Source of the DNA: [Enterobacter] lignolyticus SCF1
Lineage (GTDB): Bacteria > Pseudomonadota > Gammaproteobacteria > Enterobacterales > Enterobacteriaceae
Length of the DNA: 64,000 nucleotides
NCBI RefSeq assembly: GCF_000164865.1
Contig: NC_014618.1
Coordinates: forward strand, 1,488,001-1,552,000
Reading direction: 5' to 3'
Every line of letters starts with the position of its first letter. Position 1 is the first letter of the stretch. The position numbers and the translations under genes were made by a program. Below are positions 1 through 7,319 of this stretch, piece by piece. The notes beneath the pieces are model-generated. The model saw only the letters and a program-made list of their open reading frames with translations, had not been told where the DNA came from and made no database searches.

Positions 1-118
1 GTGGCATACGGCGATGGCCGATGCCCGCCCCGAAGATACGGTGCTGGTGTGTGGGTCCTTCCACACGGTAGCCCATGTAATGGAAGAGATGGACGCGGGG
101 AGAACCGGTGGCGAGTAA
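1..118 (+). CDS. folC: FolC C-terminus (partial): folylpolyglutamate/dihydrofolate synthase
   Basis: Only the last 38 codons are present; the reading frame begins at base 2 and stops with TAA at 116-118. FolC joins dihydropteroate to glutamate and then adds further glutamates to folates in the cytoplasm. The tail residues DTVLVCGSFHTVAHVMEEM match the end of enterobacterial FolC, where the glycine-serine-phenylalanine-histidine stretch closes the C-terminal ligase domain. The stop overlaps the dedD start by 11 bases, so the two genes are translationally coupled as in E. coli. The identification rests on this short tail and on gene order. Confidence 0.9.
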   Translation, partial: WHTAMADARPEDTVLVCGSFHTVAHVMEEMDAGRTGGE

Positions 119-815
119 GTTTCAGAATCGTTTAGTCGGAACCATTGCGCTGGTAGCGCTCGGGGTGATTGTGCTCCCCGGGCTGCTTGACGGCCAGAAA
201 AAGCATTATCAGGACGAGTTTGCGGCAATCCCGCTGGTACCGAAGCCTGGCGATAAGGATGAGCCGGATATGCTGCCTGCCGCAACGCAGGCGCTGCCGT
301 CGCAGCCGCCGGAAGGTGCTGCGGAAGAGGTGCGGGCCGGAGACGCCGCCGCGCCTTCGCTGGACGCATCGCGCATGGCGGTTAACAGCGGCGGTAGCGA
401 TATTGACCAGACGCCAGAGCCGGTGGCGCCGCCAAAACCTAAGCCCGTAGCGCAAAAACCGCAGCCGCAGCCAAAGCCGGCGCGGGATACCGCCAGCGAG
501 CAGCTGGCGGTGGCGACAGAGTCTGCGCCAGCGCCGCAGAAACCGGTCGCGGATAACATGCCCGCGCCGGTCGGCAAGGCCTATATCGTACAGCTGGGCG
601 CGCTGAAGAATGCCGATAAAGTCAATGAAATCGTAGGCAAATTACGCGGTGCAGGCTTCAAGGTTTACACATCGCCTTCCACGCCGACACAGGGTAAAAT
701 TACCCGCATCCTGGTGGGACCGGACGCATCGAAAGATAAGCTGAAAGGTTCGCTGGGTGAACTGAACCGGCTGTCGGGGCTGAACGGCGTTGTGATGGGA
801 TATACGCCTAATTAA
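108..815 (+). CDS. dedD: DedD, septal-ring SPOR-domain protein
   Basis: DedD is an inner-membrane cell-division protein whose periplasmic SPOR domain binds denuded septal peptidoglycan. The 235-residue product has one N-terminal membrane segment (about residues 9-27), a long Pro/Ala/Lys-rich periplasmic linker (about 45-150), and a C-terminal SPOR domain (about 155-232, beginning AYIVQLGALKNADKVNEIV and ending VVMGYTPN). From memory the E. coli protein is about 220 residues, so the linker is slightly longer here. The start is GTG at 108, preceded by GGGGAG and lying inside the folC end; this gives MASKFQNRLVG, the family's usual N-terminus. Confidence is high. Confidence 0.96.
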   Translation: MASKFQNRLVGTIALVALGVIVLPGLLDGQKKHYQDEFAAIPLVPKPGDKDEPDMLPAATQALPSQPPEGAAEEVRAGDAAAPSLDASRMAVNSGGSDIDQTPEPVAPPKPKPVAQKPQPQPKPARDTASEQLAVATESAPAPQKPVADNMPAPVGKAYIVQLGALKNADKVNEIVGKLRGAGFKVYTSPSTPTQGKITRILVGPDASKDKLKGSLGELNRLSGLNGVVMGYTPN

Positions 816-829
816 CTCGCCCTTAAGCT

Positions 830-857
830 GACCCCTCTCCCGCAAGAGGAGAGGGTC
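830..857. repeat. Imperfect palindrome after dedD
   Basis: GACCCCTCTCC and GGAGAGGGTC pair with a single bulged C around the loop CGCAAGA. The hairpin lies 14 bases past the dedD stop and has no T-run. It resembles the dispersed intergenic palindromes common in enterobacteria and may stabilise the dedD 3' end. Confidence 0.45.
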
Positions 858-889
858 TGCGCGAGGGAAACAGGCCGTTACGGCACCTG

Positions 890-919
890 GCGCTGAACGT
901 TTTTTCAGCGCTTTTTTTA
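890..919 (+). terminator. Rho-independent terminator between dedD and cvpA
   Basis: An 8-bp stem GCGCTGAA (890-897) and TTCAGCGC (904-911) has a 6-base loop and is followed directly by TTTTTTTA and further Ts. This is a classic intrinsic terminator that would end the folC-dedD transcript before the purine-regulated cvpA promoter. Confidence 0.85.
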
Positions 920-943
920 TTTTTGTAGGGCACGGAAATCCCT

Positions 944-959
944 ACGCAAACGTTTTCTT
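944..959. promoter_or_regulatory. PurR operator of cvpA-purF
   Basis: ACGCAAACGTTTTCTT matches the PurR consensus (ACGCAAACGTTTTCNT) at every defined position. A candidate -10 hexamer TAGAAT lies at 967-972, so PurR bound with hypoxanthine or guanine would cover the -35 region. This is the arrangement known for the E. coli purF operon. Confidence 0.9.
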
Positions 960-1015
960 TTTCTGTTAGAATGCGCCCCGAACCGGACGACAGGGCGTAA
1001 CATCGTGGGACACAT

Positions 1016-1504
1016 ATGGTCTGGATTGATTACGCCATTATTGCGGTGCTGGGTTTTTCTTGCCTGGTGAGCCTTATCCGCGGCTTTGTTCGTGAAGCAT
1101 TATCGTTGGTGACGTGGGGCTGTGCTTTTTACGTGGCCAGCCATTACTACACCGACCTGTCTGTCTGGTTTACGGGCTTTGAAGACGAACGGGTTCGAAA
1201 TGGGATTGCTATTGCGGCGCTGTTTATCGCGACGCTCATCGTCGGCGCTATCGTCAACTACGTGATAGGTCAGCTGGTGGAGAGAACCGGTTTGTCGGGT
1301 ACTGACAGGGTATTGGGGATCTGCTTCGGCGCATTGCGTGGGGTGTTGATTATCGCCGCTATCCTGTTTTTCCTCGACACCTTTACCGGTATGGCAAAAA
1401 GCGCAGACTGGCAGCAGTCGCAGTTTATTCCCTATTTTTCGCCGGTTATCAGATGGTTTTTTGAATACCTTCAAAGCTCGTCAAGTTTCTTGCCCAAAGT
1501 ATAA
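1016..1504 (+). CDS. cvpA: CvpA, inner-membrane protein of the purF operon
   Basis: CvpA is a small integral membrane protein required for colicin V production and linked to envelope stress and bile resistance; its molecular activity is not established. The 162 residues equal the E. coli length. Four hydrophobic segments are visible (about residues 4-22, 28-46, 63-86 and 101-123), with the conserved start MVWIDYAIIAV and the segment LVSLIRGFVREALSL. It is the first gene after the PurR box and lies 33 bases before purF, so it should be repressed with purine synthesis. Nothing is unusual. Confidence 0.95.
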   Translation: MVWIDYAIIAVLGFSCLVSLIRGFVREALSLVTWGCAFYVASHYYTDLSVWFTGFEDERVRNGIAIAALFIATLIVGAIVNYVIGQLVERTGLSGTDRVLGICFGALRGVLIIAAILFFLDTFTGMAKSADWQQSQFIPYFSPVIRWFFEYLQSSSSFLPKV

Positions 1505-1537
1505 GCTTTGGGTCGTTGCTTAACGAGGAAAAGACGT

Positions 1538-3055
1538 ATGTGCGGTATTGTCGGTATCGCCGGTGTTATGCCGGTCAACCAGTCGATTTATGACGCGTTA
1601 ACGGTGCTGCAGCACCGTGGGCAGGATGCTGCGGGCATCATCACGATTGATGCGAACAACGGCTTCCGCTTGCGTAAAGCGAACGGCCTGGTGAGCGATG
1701 TATTTGAAGCCCGCCACATGCAGCGCCTGCAGGGCAATATGGGGATTGGCCATGTTCGTTATCCCACGGCAGGCAGCTCCAGCGCGTCCGAGGCGCAGCC
1801 TTTTTACGTCAACTCCCCTTATGGCATTACGCTTGCGCACAACGGCAACCTGACCAATGCGCATGAGCTGCGTAAAAAGCTGTTTGAAGAGAAACGTCGT
1901 CACATCAACACCACGTCTGATTCTGAAATCCTGCTCAACGTATTTGCCAGCGAGCTGGATAACTTCCGTCACTATCCGCTTGAAGCCGACAACATTTTTG
2001 CCGCCATCGCGGCAACCAACCGCCAGATTCGCGGCGCTTACGCCTGCGTGGCGATGATTATCGGACACGGTATGGTGGCCTTCCGCGACCCGAACGGCAT
2101 TCGCCCGCTGGTGCTGGGCAAGCGCGATATCGGCGACGGTCGTACCGAATATATGGTGGCGTCGGAAAGCGTGGCGCTGGATACCCTGGGCTTTGAATTC
2201 CTGCGCGACGTAGCGCCTGGCGAAGCTATCTACATTACCGAAAAGGGCCAGCTGTTTACCCGCCAGTGCGCGGATAACCCGGTCAGCAATCCGTGCCTGT
2301 TCGAGTATGTCTACTTCGCGCGCCCGGACTCCTTTATCGATAAAATTTCCGTCTACAGCGCACGCGTCAATATGGGCACCCGGCTCGGCGAGAAAATCGC
2401 CCGCGAGTGGGAAGATCTGGATATCGATGTGGTCATTCCGATTCCGGAAACCTCCTGCGATATCGCGCTGGAAATTGCGCGTATTCTGGGCAAGCCGTAC
2501 CGTCAGGGATTTGTGAAAAACCGCTACGTCGGCCGCACCTTTATCATGCCGGGCCAGCAGCTGCGCCGTAAGTCCGTACGCCGCAAGCTTAATGCTAACC
2601 GCGCCGAGTTCCGCGACAAGAACGTGCTGCTGGTGGATGACTCCATCGTTCGCGGCACCACCTCGGAGCAGATTATTGAGATGGCGCGCGAGGCCGGGGC
2701 GAAGAAGGTGTATCTGGCTTCCGCCGCGCCGGAAATTCGCTTCCCGAACGTATACGGCATCGATATGCCGACCGCTAATGAACTGATCGCCCACGGTCGC
2801 GAAGTTGATGAGATCCGCCAGATTATCGGCGCAGACGGTCTGATCTTCCAGAATCTTGACGACCTGATCGACGCGGTACGCGCCGAAAACCCGGACATCC
2901 AGCAGTTTGAATGCTCGGTGTTCAACGGCGTGTACGTGACGAAGGATGTCGATCAGCAGTATCTCGACTATCTGGATTCCCTGCGCAATGACGACGCCAA
3001 AGCGGTGCTGCGTCAGAACGAAGTGGAAAACTTAGAGATGCATAACGAAGGCTAA
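1538..3055 (+). CDS. purF: PurF, amidophosphoribosyltransferase
   Basis: PurF catalyses the first committed step of purine synthesis: PRPP plus glutamine gives 5-phosphoribosylamine. The chosen ATG at 1538 follows GAGGAA and makes Cys2 (MCGIVGIAG) the N-terminal catalytic nucleophile after Met removal; an in-frame start at 1508 would bury this residue and is rejected. The glutaminase domain occupies about residues 2-230. The phosphoribosyltransferase domain follows, with PRPP-binding motif VLLVDDSIVRGTTSEQI near residue 365. Its 505 residues match E. coli. It is cotranscribed with cvpA under PurR. Confidence 0.98.
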   Translation: MCGIVGIAGVMPVNQSIYDALTVLQHRGQDAAGIITIDANNGFRLRKANGLVSDVFEARHMQRLQGNMGIGHVRYPTAGSSSASEAQPFYVNSPYGITLAHNGNLTNAHELRKKLFEEKRRHINTTSDSEILLNVFASELDNFRHYPLEADNIFAAIAATNRQIRGAYACVAMIIGHGMVAFRDPNGIRPLVLGKRDIGDGRTEYMVASESVALDTLGFEFLRDVAPGEAIYITEKGQLFTRQCADNPVSNPCLFEYVYFARPDSFIDKISVYSARVNMGTRLGEKIAREWEDLDIDVVIPIPETSCDIALEIARILGKPYRQGFVKNRYVGRTFIMPGQQLRRKSVRRKLNANRAEFRDKNVLLVDDSIVRGTTSEQIIEMAREAGAKKVYLASAAPEIRFPNVYGIDMPTANELIAHGREVDEIRQIIGADGLIFQNLDDLIDAVRAENPDIQQFECSVFNGVYVTKDVDQQYLDYLDSLRNDDAKAVLRQNEVENLEMHNEG

Positions 3056-3066
3056 CCTCTTCCGGT

Positions 3067-3090
3067 CCTCCGCTTGTGACAAAGCGGGGG
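3067..3090 (+). other. Hairpin in the purF-ubiX intergenic region
   Basis: CCTCCGCTT (3067-3075) pairs with AAGCGGGGG (3082-3090), including one G-T pair, around a short loop. No T-run follows. It may attenuate or protect the purF transcript ahead of ubiX. Confidence 0.45.
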
Positions 3091-3156
3091 ACTGCGTCTT
3101 GCAACTGCCCGACAAATGCGGCACAGTCTGCCCCAGATGAATGGCGGGGCGAAATC

Positions 3157-3729
3157 ATGAAACGACTCATTGTGGGCATATCGGGCGCAAGCGGCGCAAT
3201 TTACGGCGTACGTTTACTGCAGGTATTGCGCGATGTTCCCGAAGTGGAAAGTCATCTGGTGATAAGCCCGGCCGCCCGCCAGACGTTAACCCTGGAAACC
3301 GATTTTTCTCTGCGCGAGGTGCAGGCGCTGGCCGACGTGGTGCATGATGCCCGCGATATCGCCGCCGCTATCTCTTCCGGGTCGTTTAAAACGGCAGGGA
3401 TGGTAATTTTACCGTGTTCAATGAAAACGCTGTCCGGCATTGTGAACAGCTATACCGACGGTCTGCTGACCCGCGCGGCGGATGTAGTACTGAAGGAGCG
3501 TCGCCCACTTGTGCTTTGCGTGCGCGAGACGCCGCTGCATCTTGGCCATCTGCGGCTGATGACCCAGGCGGCGGAAATCGGCGCGACGATCATGCCGCCG
3601 GTGCCGGCGTTTTATCACCGTCCGCAGTCGATTGATGACCTGATTAATCAGACCGTTAACCGAGTGCTGGATCAGTTCGACATCACCCTTTCCGAAGACC
3701 TTTTTACCCGCTGGCAGGGTGCACGTTAA
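3157..3729 (+). CDS. ubiX: UbiX, flavin prenyltransferase
   Basis: UbiX attaches a dimethylallyl group to FMN, making the prenylated flavin cofactor of the UbiD decarboxylase in ubiquinone synthesis. The 190-residue flavoprotein begins MKRLIVGISGASGAIYG, the glycine/serine-rich flavin-binding loop. A second signature is GMVILPCSMKTLSGIV at about residues 79-94. ATG 3157 follows a GGGGCG-type ribosome site and gives the E. coli length within one residue; the upstream in-frame start at 3076 adds a non-conserved leader. It lies 101 bases downstream of purF and is probably read from the same transcript. Confidence 0.96.
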   Translation: MKRLIVGISGASGAIYGVRLLQVLRDVPEVESHLVISPAARQTLTLETDFSLREVQALADVVHDARDIAAAISSGSFKTAGMVILPCSMKTLSGIVNSYTDGLLTRAADVVLKERRPLVLCVRETPLHLGHLRLMTQAAEIGATIMPPVPAFYHRPQSIDDLINQTVNRVLDQFDITLSEDLFTRWQGAR

Positions 3730-3730
3730 C

Positions 3731-3747
3731 TGCACTAATATAGTGCA
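3731..3747. promoter_or_regulatory. NtrC-type enhancer upstream of argT
   Basis: TGCACTAATATAGTGCA is a perfect inverted repeat of TGCACT with a 5-base spacer, matching the NtrC consensus TGCAC(C/T)-N5-(G/A)GTGCA. It begins two bases after the ubiX stop and lies about 200 bases upstream of the sigma-54 promoter of argT, a normal enhancer distance. Confidence 0.75.
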
Positions 3748-3932
3748 TGCGTTGCCGCTTCGCCCTGGAATTGGGCGATTTTGTAGCCCCGATCAAATCC
3801 TCAACATTTAATCCCTTTTTTCGCTGTTTAGCGCTGCGGTTTATTTGCCATAGCTGGTATCTTTCATTCTTGAGACATATTTGCAACGTTTTATTAACAC
3901 GCTAACGGTTGTTTTCAGCCGTGGGTCCAGAG

Positions 3933-3948
3933 TGGCATAAAACGTGCA
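3933..3948 (+). promoter_or_regulatory. Sigma-54 promoter of argT
   Basis: TGGCATAAAACGTGCA has the invariant GG and GC dinucleotides ten bases apart that define -24/-12 promoters. Salmonella argT is known to have a nitrogen-regulated sigma-54 promoter, and the upstream NtrC-like palindrome supports this. Transcription would begin near 3960, leaving a leader of about 60 bases before argT. Confidence 0.85.
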
Positions 3949-4022
3949 GGTCTGGATTGCAATACACAACACGACAAACAACATAACACACGCAACGGCA
4001 TCACGAGACTTAAGGGTAATGT

Positions 4023-4805
4023 ATGAAGAAGACAGTTCTGGCTCTCTCTTTGTTGCTTGGGATCAGCAGCGCTTCCAGCGTTTTTGCGGCGCTGCCGCAT
4101 AACGTTCGTATCGGCACTGATGCGACCTATGCGCCGTTCTCATCGAAAGATGCTAAAGGCGATTTTGTCGGGTTCGATATCGATCTGGGTAACGAGATGT
4201 GCAAACGCATGCAGATCAAGTGTACCTGGGTAGGCAGCGATTTCGATTCCCTGATCCCTTCGCTGAAGGCAAAGAAAATCGATGCCATTATTTCCTCCCT
4301 CTCAATCACCGAAAAGCGCCAGCAGGAGATAGCCTTCTCTGACAAGCTGTACGCGGCGGATTCGCGTCTTATTGCGACCAAAGGCTCGCCGATCGTCCCT
4401 ACCATTGACTCGCTGAAAGGCAAGCACGTTGGGGTGCTGCAGGGCTCCACTCAGGAAGCGTACGCCAACGAGAACTGGCGTACCAAAGGTGTGGATGTTG
4501 TGGCCTATCAGAACCAGGATCTGATCTATTCCGATCTGGCGGCCGGTCGTCTTGATGCGGCATTCCAGGATGAAGTCGCTGCCAGCGAAGGCTTCCTGAA
4601 GCAGCCAGCCGGTAAGGACTATGCGTTTGCGGGCCCTTCCGTTAAGGACAAGAAGTACTTTGGCGATGGGACCGGCGTTGGCCTGCGTAAGGACGATGTC
4701 GAGCTGAAAGCGGCGTTTGATAAAGCGCTGGCCGATCTGCGCAAAGACGGTACTTACGACAAGATGGCGAAGAAATACTTCGACTTTAACGTCTACGGCA
4801 ACTAA
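4023..4805 (+). CDS. argT: ArgT, lysine/arginine/ornithine-binding periplasmic protein
   Basis: ArgT captures lysine, arginine and ornithine in the periplasm and delivers them to the HisQMP transporter. A 22-residue signal peptide ends SSVFA before ALPHNVRIGTDATYAPF. The family-3 solute-binding fold follows to the C-terminal tail KYFDFNVYGN. Length is 260 residues, as in E. coli. It is a tandem paralogue of hisJ directly downstream. The choice of argT over hisJ for this copy rests on gene order and on Salmonella-like promoter architecture (NtrC site and sigma-54 promoter upstream). Expression should rise in nitrogen limitation. Confidence 0.95.
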   Translation: MKKTVLALSLLLGISSASSVFAALPHNVRIGTDATYAPFSSKDAKGDFVGFDIDLGNEMCKRMQIKCTWVGSDFDSLIPSLKAKKIDAIISSLSITEKRQQEIAFSDKLYAADSRLIATKGSPIVPTIDSLKGKHVGVLQGSTQEAYANENWRTKGVDVVAYQNQDLIYSDLAAGRLDAAFQDEVAASEGFLKQPAGKDYAFAGPSVKDKKYFGDGTGVGLRKDDVELKAAFDKALADLRKDGTYDKMAKKYFDFNVYGN

Positions 4806-4813
4806 GACGCTAC

Positions 4814-4833
4814 AGGCCCGGCTTGCCGGGCCT
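4814..4833 (+). other. Strong hairpin after argT
   Basis: AGGCCCGGC pairs perfectly with GCCGGGCCT across a two-base loop, eight bases past the argT stop. The following bases TTCGGGC lack a T-run, so it may be a partial terminator or 3'-end stabiliser that lowers read-through from argT into hisJ. Confidence 0.6.
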
Positions 4834-4900
4834 TTCGGGCAAAACAGTGATCTATACAGGTGTGTATTAACCTTTTCCTGCTCTTTTATGGTGCAAAAAG

Positions 4901-4917
4901 TGCACCATTTTGGTGAG
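4901..4917. promoter_or_regulatory. Candidate NtrC site upstream of hisJ
   Basis: TGCACC-N5-GGTGAG fits the NtrC consensus in ten of twelve arm positions, and several more TGCAC/GTGCA half-sites surround it (4889-4952). It lies about 80-95 bases upstream of a weak -24/-12 match. The call is inferred from motif and context only. Confidence 0.5.
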
Positions 4918-4996
4918 GGTGTGCATAGTTAAGCATTTATAGTGCAAAAAAGTGCTGCGTAACGGGTGGAAAGTTTTGCCTTAATCGCCTAAAAGG

Positions 4997-5011
4997 TGGC
5001 ACGATAACTGT
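4997..5011 (+). promoter_or_regulatory. Degenerate sigma-54-like promoter of hisJ
   Basis: TGGCACGATAACTGT has a perfect -24 half (TGGCAC), but ten bases after the GG it carries GT instead of the GC needed at -12. It could be a weak or decayed nitrogen promoter. The hisJ transcript may instead start from an overlapping sigma-70 promoter or by read-through from argT. Confidence 0.4.
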
Positions 5012-5062
5012 TTCAGATACTTCTGTTAAACCCGTAAAAATGACAGTCTGTTGAGGATAGTT

Positions 5063-5845
5063 ATGAAAAAACTGGCGTTGACGCTTTCTCTTGCGCTGGC
5101 ACTTTCCAGCGTTTCCACGGTATTCGCAGCAATTCCGCAAAAAGTCCGTATCGGTACCGATCCGACTTATGCTCCCTTCGAATCGAAAAACGCGCAGGGC
5201 GAACTGGTCGGTTTTGACATCGATCTGGCGAAAGAGCTGTGTAAGCGTATTAATACGCAATGTACCTTCGTTGAGAACCCACTGGACGCGCTGATCCCAT
5301 CGTTAAAAGCGAAGAAGATCGACGCCATTATGTCTTCACTGTCGATCACCGAAAAGCGTCAGCAGGAGATTGCGTTCACCGACAAGCTCTATGCAGCCGA
5401 TTCTCGCCTGGTGGTGAAAAAAGGCAGCCCGGTAACGCCTGAGCTCAGCACGCTGAAGGGCAAGCGCGTCGGCGTCCTGCAGGGCACTACGCAGGAAACC
5501 TACGGCAACGAACACTGGGCGCCGAAAGGCATCGAAATCGTCTCCTATCAGGGCCAGGACAATATCTATTCTGACCTGACGGCAGGTCGTATCGATGCGG
5601 CATTCCAGGATGAAGTCGCGGCCAGCGAAGGCTTCCTCAAACAGCCTATCGGTAAAGATTATCAGTTCGGCGGCCCGTCGATTAAGGACGAGAAACTGTT
5701 CGGCGTCGGCACCGGTATGGGCCTGCGCAAAGAAGATAATGAGCTGCGTGAAGCGCTGAATAAAGCCTTTGCACAAATGCGTGCAGATGGCACTTACGAC
5801 AAGTTGGCGAAGAAGTACTTCGATTTCAACGTATACGGTGAGTAA
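5063..5845 (+). CDS. hisJ: HisJ, histidine-binding periplasmic protein
   Basis: HisJ binds histidine in the periplasm and presents it to the HisQMP permease. The ATG at 5063 follows GAGGATAG; it gives a 260-residue precursor with a 22-residue signal peptide ending STVFA before AIPQKVRIGTDPTYAPF. Domain content is the family-3 solute-binding fold. It is highly similar to ArgT throughout, with stretches such as LSITEKRQQEIAF shared exactly. It lies 257 bases downstream of argT and 67 bases before hisQ. The in-frame start at 5051 is rejected because it interrupts the ribosome site. Confidence 0.96.
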   Translation: MKKLALTLSLALALSSVSTVFAAIPQKVRIGTDPTYAPFESKNAQGELVGFDIDLAKELCKRINTQCTFVENPLDALIPSLKAKKIDAIMSSLSITEKRQQEIAFTDKLYAADSRLVVKKGSPVTPELSTLKGKRVGVLQGTTQETYGNEHWAPKGIEIVSYQGQDNIYSDLTAGRIDAAFQDEVAASEGFLKQPIGKDYQFGGPSIKDEKLFGVGTGMGLRKEDNELREALNKAFAQMRADGTYDKLAKKYFDFNVYGE

Positions 5846-5856
5846 TCACTGCATTA

Positions 5857-5886
5857 GCCGCCGTTTCTGACGTTTCCAGAGGCGGC
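5857..5886 (+). other. Intercistronic hairpin hisJ-hisQ
   Basis: GCCGCC (5857-5862) pairs with GGCGGC (5881-5886), extended by TCTG/CAGA inside the loop. It sits between the highly expressed binding-protein gene and the permease genes, where Salmonella is reported to carry a REP element. It probably protects the hisJ mRNA and sets the HisJ:permease ratio. Confidence 0.55.
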
Positions 5887-5912
5887 GGTACTGAACAGAC
5901 AGGACAGGCTGA

Positions 5913-6599
5913 ATGCTGTACGGGTTTTCACAAGTCATTTTCCAGGGAGCCCTTGTCACACTTGAGCTGGCTATCAGCTCGGTGGTGTTGGCGGTGCTGA
6001 TAGGCCTGGCGGGTGCGGCGGCGAAGCTTTCTGGCAATCGCGGGCTGGCGCTGATTTTTGAAGGGTATACCACGCTGATTCGCGGTGTGCCGGATCTGGT
6101 GCTGATGCTGCTGATTTTTTACGGGCTGCAGATTGCGCTGAACACAATAACCGACGCCATGGGGATGGCGCAGTTCGACATTGACCCGATGATCGCCGGT
6201 ATCATCACGCTCGGCTTTATCTACGGCGCGTATTTTACCGAGACCTTCCGCGGCGCGTTTCTGGCGGTGCCGAAAGGGCACATTGAGGCCGCGACCGCTT
6301 TCGGCTTTACCAGCCGTCAAACCTTCCGACGTATCCTGTTTCCGGCGATGATGCGCTTTGCGCTGCCGGGGATCGGCAACAACTGGCAGGTCATTCTCAA
6401 AGCCACGGCGCTGGTCTCCCTGCTCGGGCTGGAGGATGTGGTGAAGGCGACGCAGCTTGCCGGTAAGAGTACCTGGGAGCCGTTTTACTTCGCTATCGTC
6501 TGCGGCGTTATTTATCTGGTATTCACGACGGTGTCGAACGGCGTTCTGCTGCTGCTCGAGCGTCGTTACTCCGTGGGCGTGAAGAGGGCCGACCTGTGA
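5913..6599 (+). CDS. hisQ: HisQ, histidine/basic amino acid ABC permease subunit
   Basis: HisQ is one of the two inner-membrane subunits of the HisQMP2 importer for histidine, lysine, arginine and ornithine. Its 228 residues include five hydrophobic segments and the permease loop GAFLAVPKGHIEAATAFGF (about residues 111-129), which docks with the ATPase HisP. Length agrees with E. coli. An AGGACAGG ribosome site precedes the ATG. The stop overlaps hisM by four bases, so translation is coupled. Confidence 0.96.
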   Translation: MLYGFSQVIFQGALVTLELAISSVVLAVLIGLAGAAAKLSGNRGLALIFEGYTTLIRGVPDLVLMLLIFYGLQIALNTITDAMGMAQFDIDPMIAGIITLGFIYGAYFTETFRGAFLAVPKGHIEAATAFGFTSRQTFRRILFPAMMRFALPGIGNNWQVILKATALVSLLGLEDVVKATQLAGKSTWEPFYFAIVCGVIYLVFTTVSNGVLLLLERRYSVGVKRADL

Positions 6600-7312
6600 T
6601 CGATATTATTCAGGAATACTGGAAGTCCCTGCTGTGGACCGACGGCTACCGCTTTACCGGCGTGGCCATTACCCTGTGGCTGCTGATCTCCTCCGTGGTG
6701 ATGGGGGGCGTGCTGGCGCTGTTTCTGGCGATTGGCCGCGTCTCGAGCAACAAGTACATCCAGTTCCCCATCTGGTTGTTTACCTATATTTTCCGCGGTA
6801 CGCCGCTGTACGTTCAGCTGCTGGTGTTTTACTCGGGGATGTATACGCTGGAAATCGTGAAAGGCACTGAGTTGCTGAACGCCTTCTTCCGCAGCGGGCT
6901 GAACTGTACGGTGCTGGCGTTAACCCTCAACACCTGCGCCTATACCACCGAGATTTTCGCCGGTGCGATCCGCGCCGTTCCGGCCGGAGAGGTGGAAGCC
7001 GCTCGCGCGTACGGCTTCTCCAGCGTGAAGCTCTATCGCTGTATTATTCTGCCTTCCGCGCTGCGCATTGCGCTGCCGGCGTACAGCAATGAGGTTATCC
7101 TGATGCTGCACTCAACGGCGCTGGCGTTCACGGCCACGGTACCGGATTTGCTGAAGATAGCCCGCGATATTAACTCGGCGACCTATCAGCCCTTTACGGC
7201 ATTCGGTATCGCCGCGGTGCTGTATCTGATTATCTCTTATGGGCTGATTAGCCTGTTCCGCAAAGCGGAAAAACGCTGGCTGCAACATGTGAAACCCTCT
7301 TCGACACACTGA
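6596..7312 (+). CDS. hisM: HisM, histidine/basic amino acid ABC permease subunit
   Basis: HisM pairs with HisQ to form the membrane channel of the importer. The 238-residue protein has five hydrophobic segments and the ATPase-docking loop GAIRAVPAGEVEAARAYGF at about residues 123-141. It starts with GTG at 6596 in the GTGA overlap with the hisQ stop; this gives the conserved MIDIIQEYWK N-terminus and the E. coli length. HisP follows after seven bases. Confidence 0.96.
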   Translation: MIDIIQEYWKSLLWTDGYRFTGVAITLWLLISSVVMGGVLALFLAIGRVSSNKYIQFPIWLFTYIFRGTPLYVQLLVFYSGMYTLEIVKGTELLNAFFRSGLNCTVLALTLNTCAYTTEIFAGAIRAVPAGEVEAARAYGFSSVKLYRCIILPSALRIALPAYSNEVILMLHSTALAFTATVPDLLKIARDINSATYQPFTAFGIAAVLYLIISYGLISLFRKAEKRWLQHVKPSSTH

Positions 7313-7319
7313 GAACATC

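Noticed and set aside
1598..2794. Long open frame antisense to purF (398 codons)
   Set aside because: It is a GC-rich shadow of purF with no ribosome site, no recognisable domain and low-complexity Arg/His composition.
4889..4906. GGTGCAAAAAGTGCACC as an NtrC site
   Set aside because: The half-sites are in the inverted order (GGTGCA then TGCACC), unlike the NtrC consensus; the neighbouring TGCACC-N5-GGTGAG is the better match.
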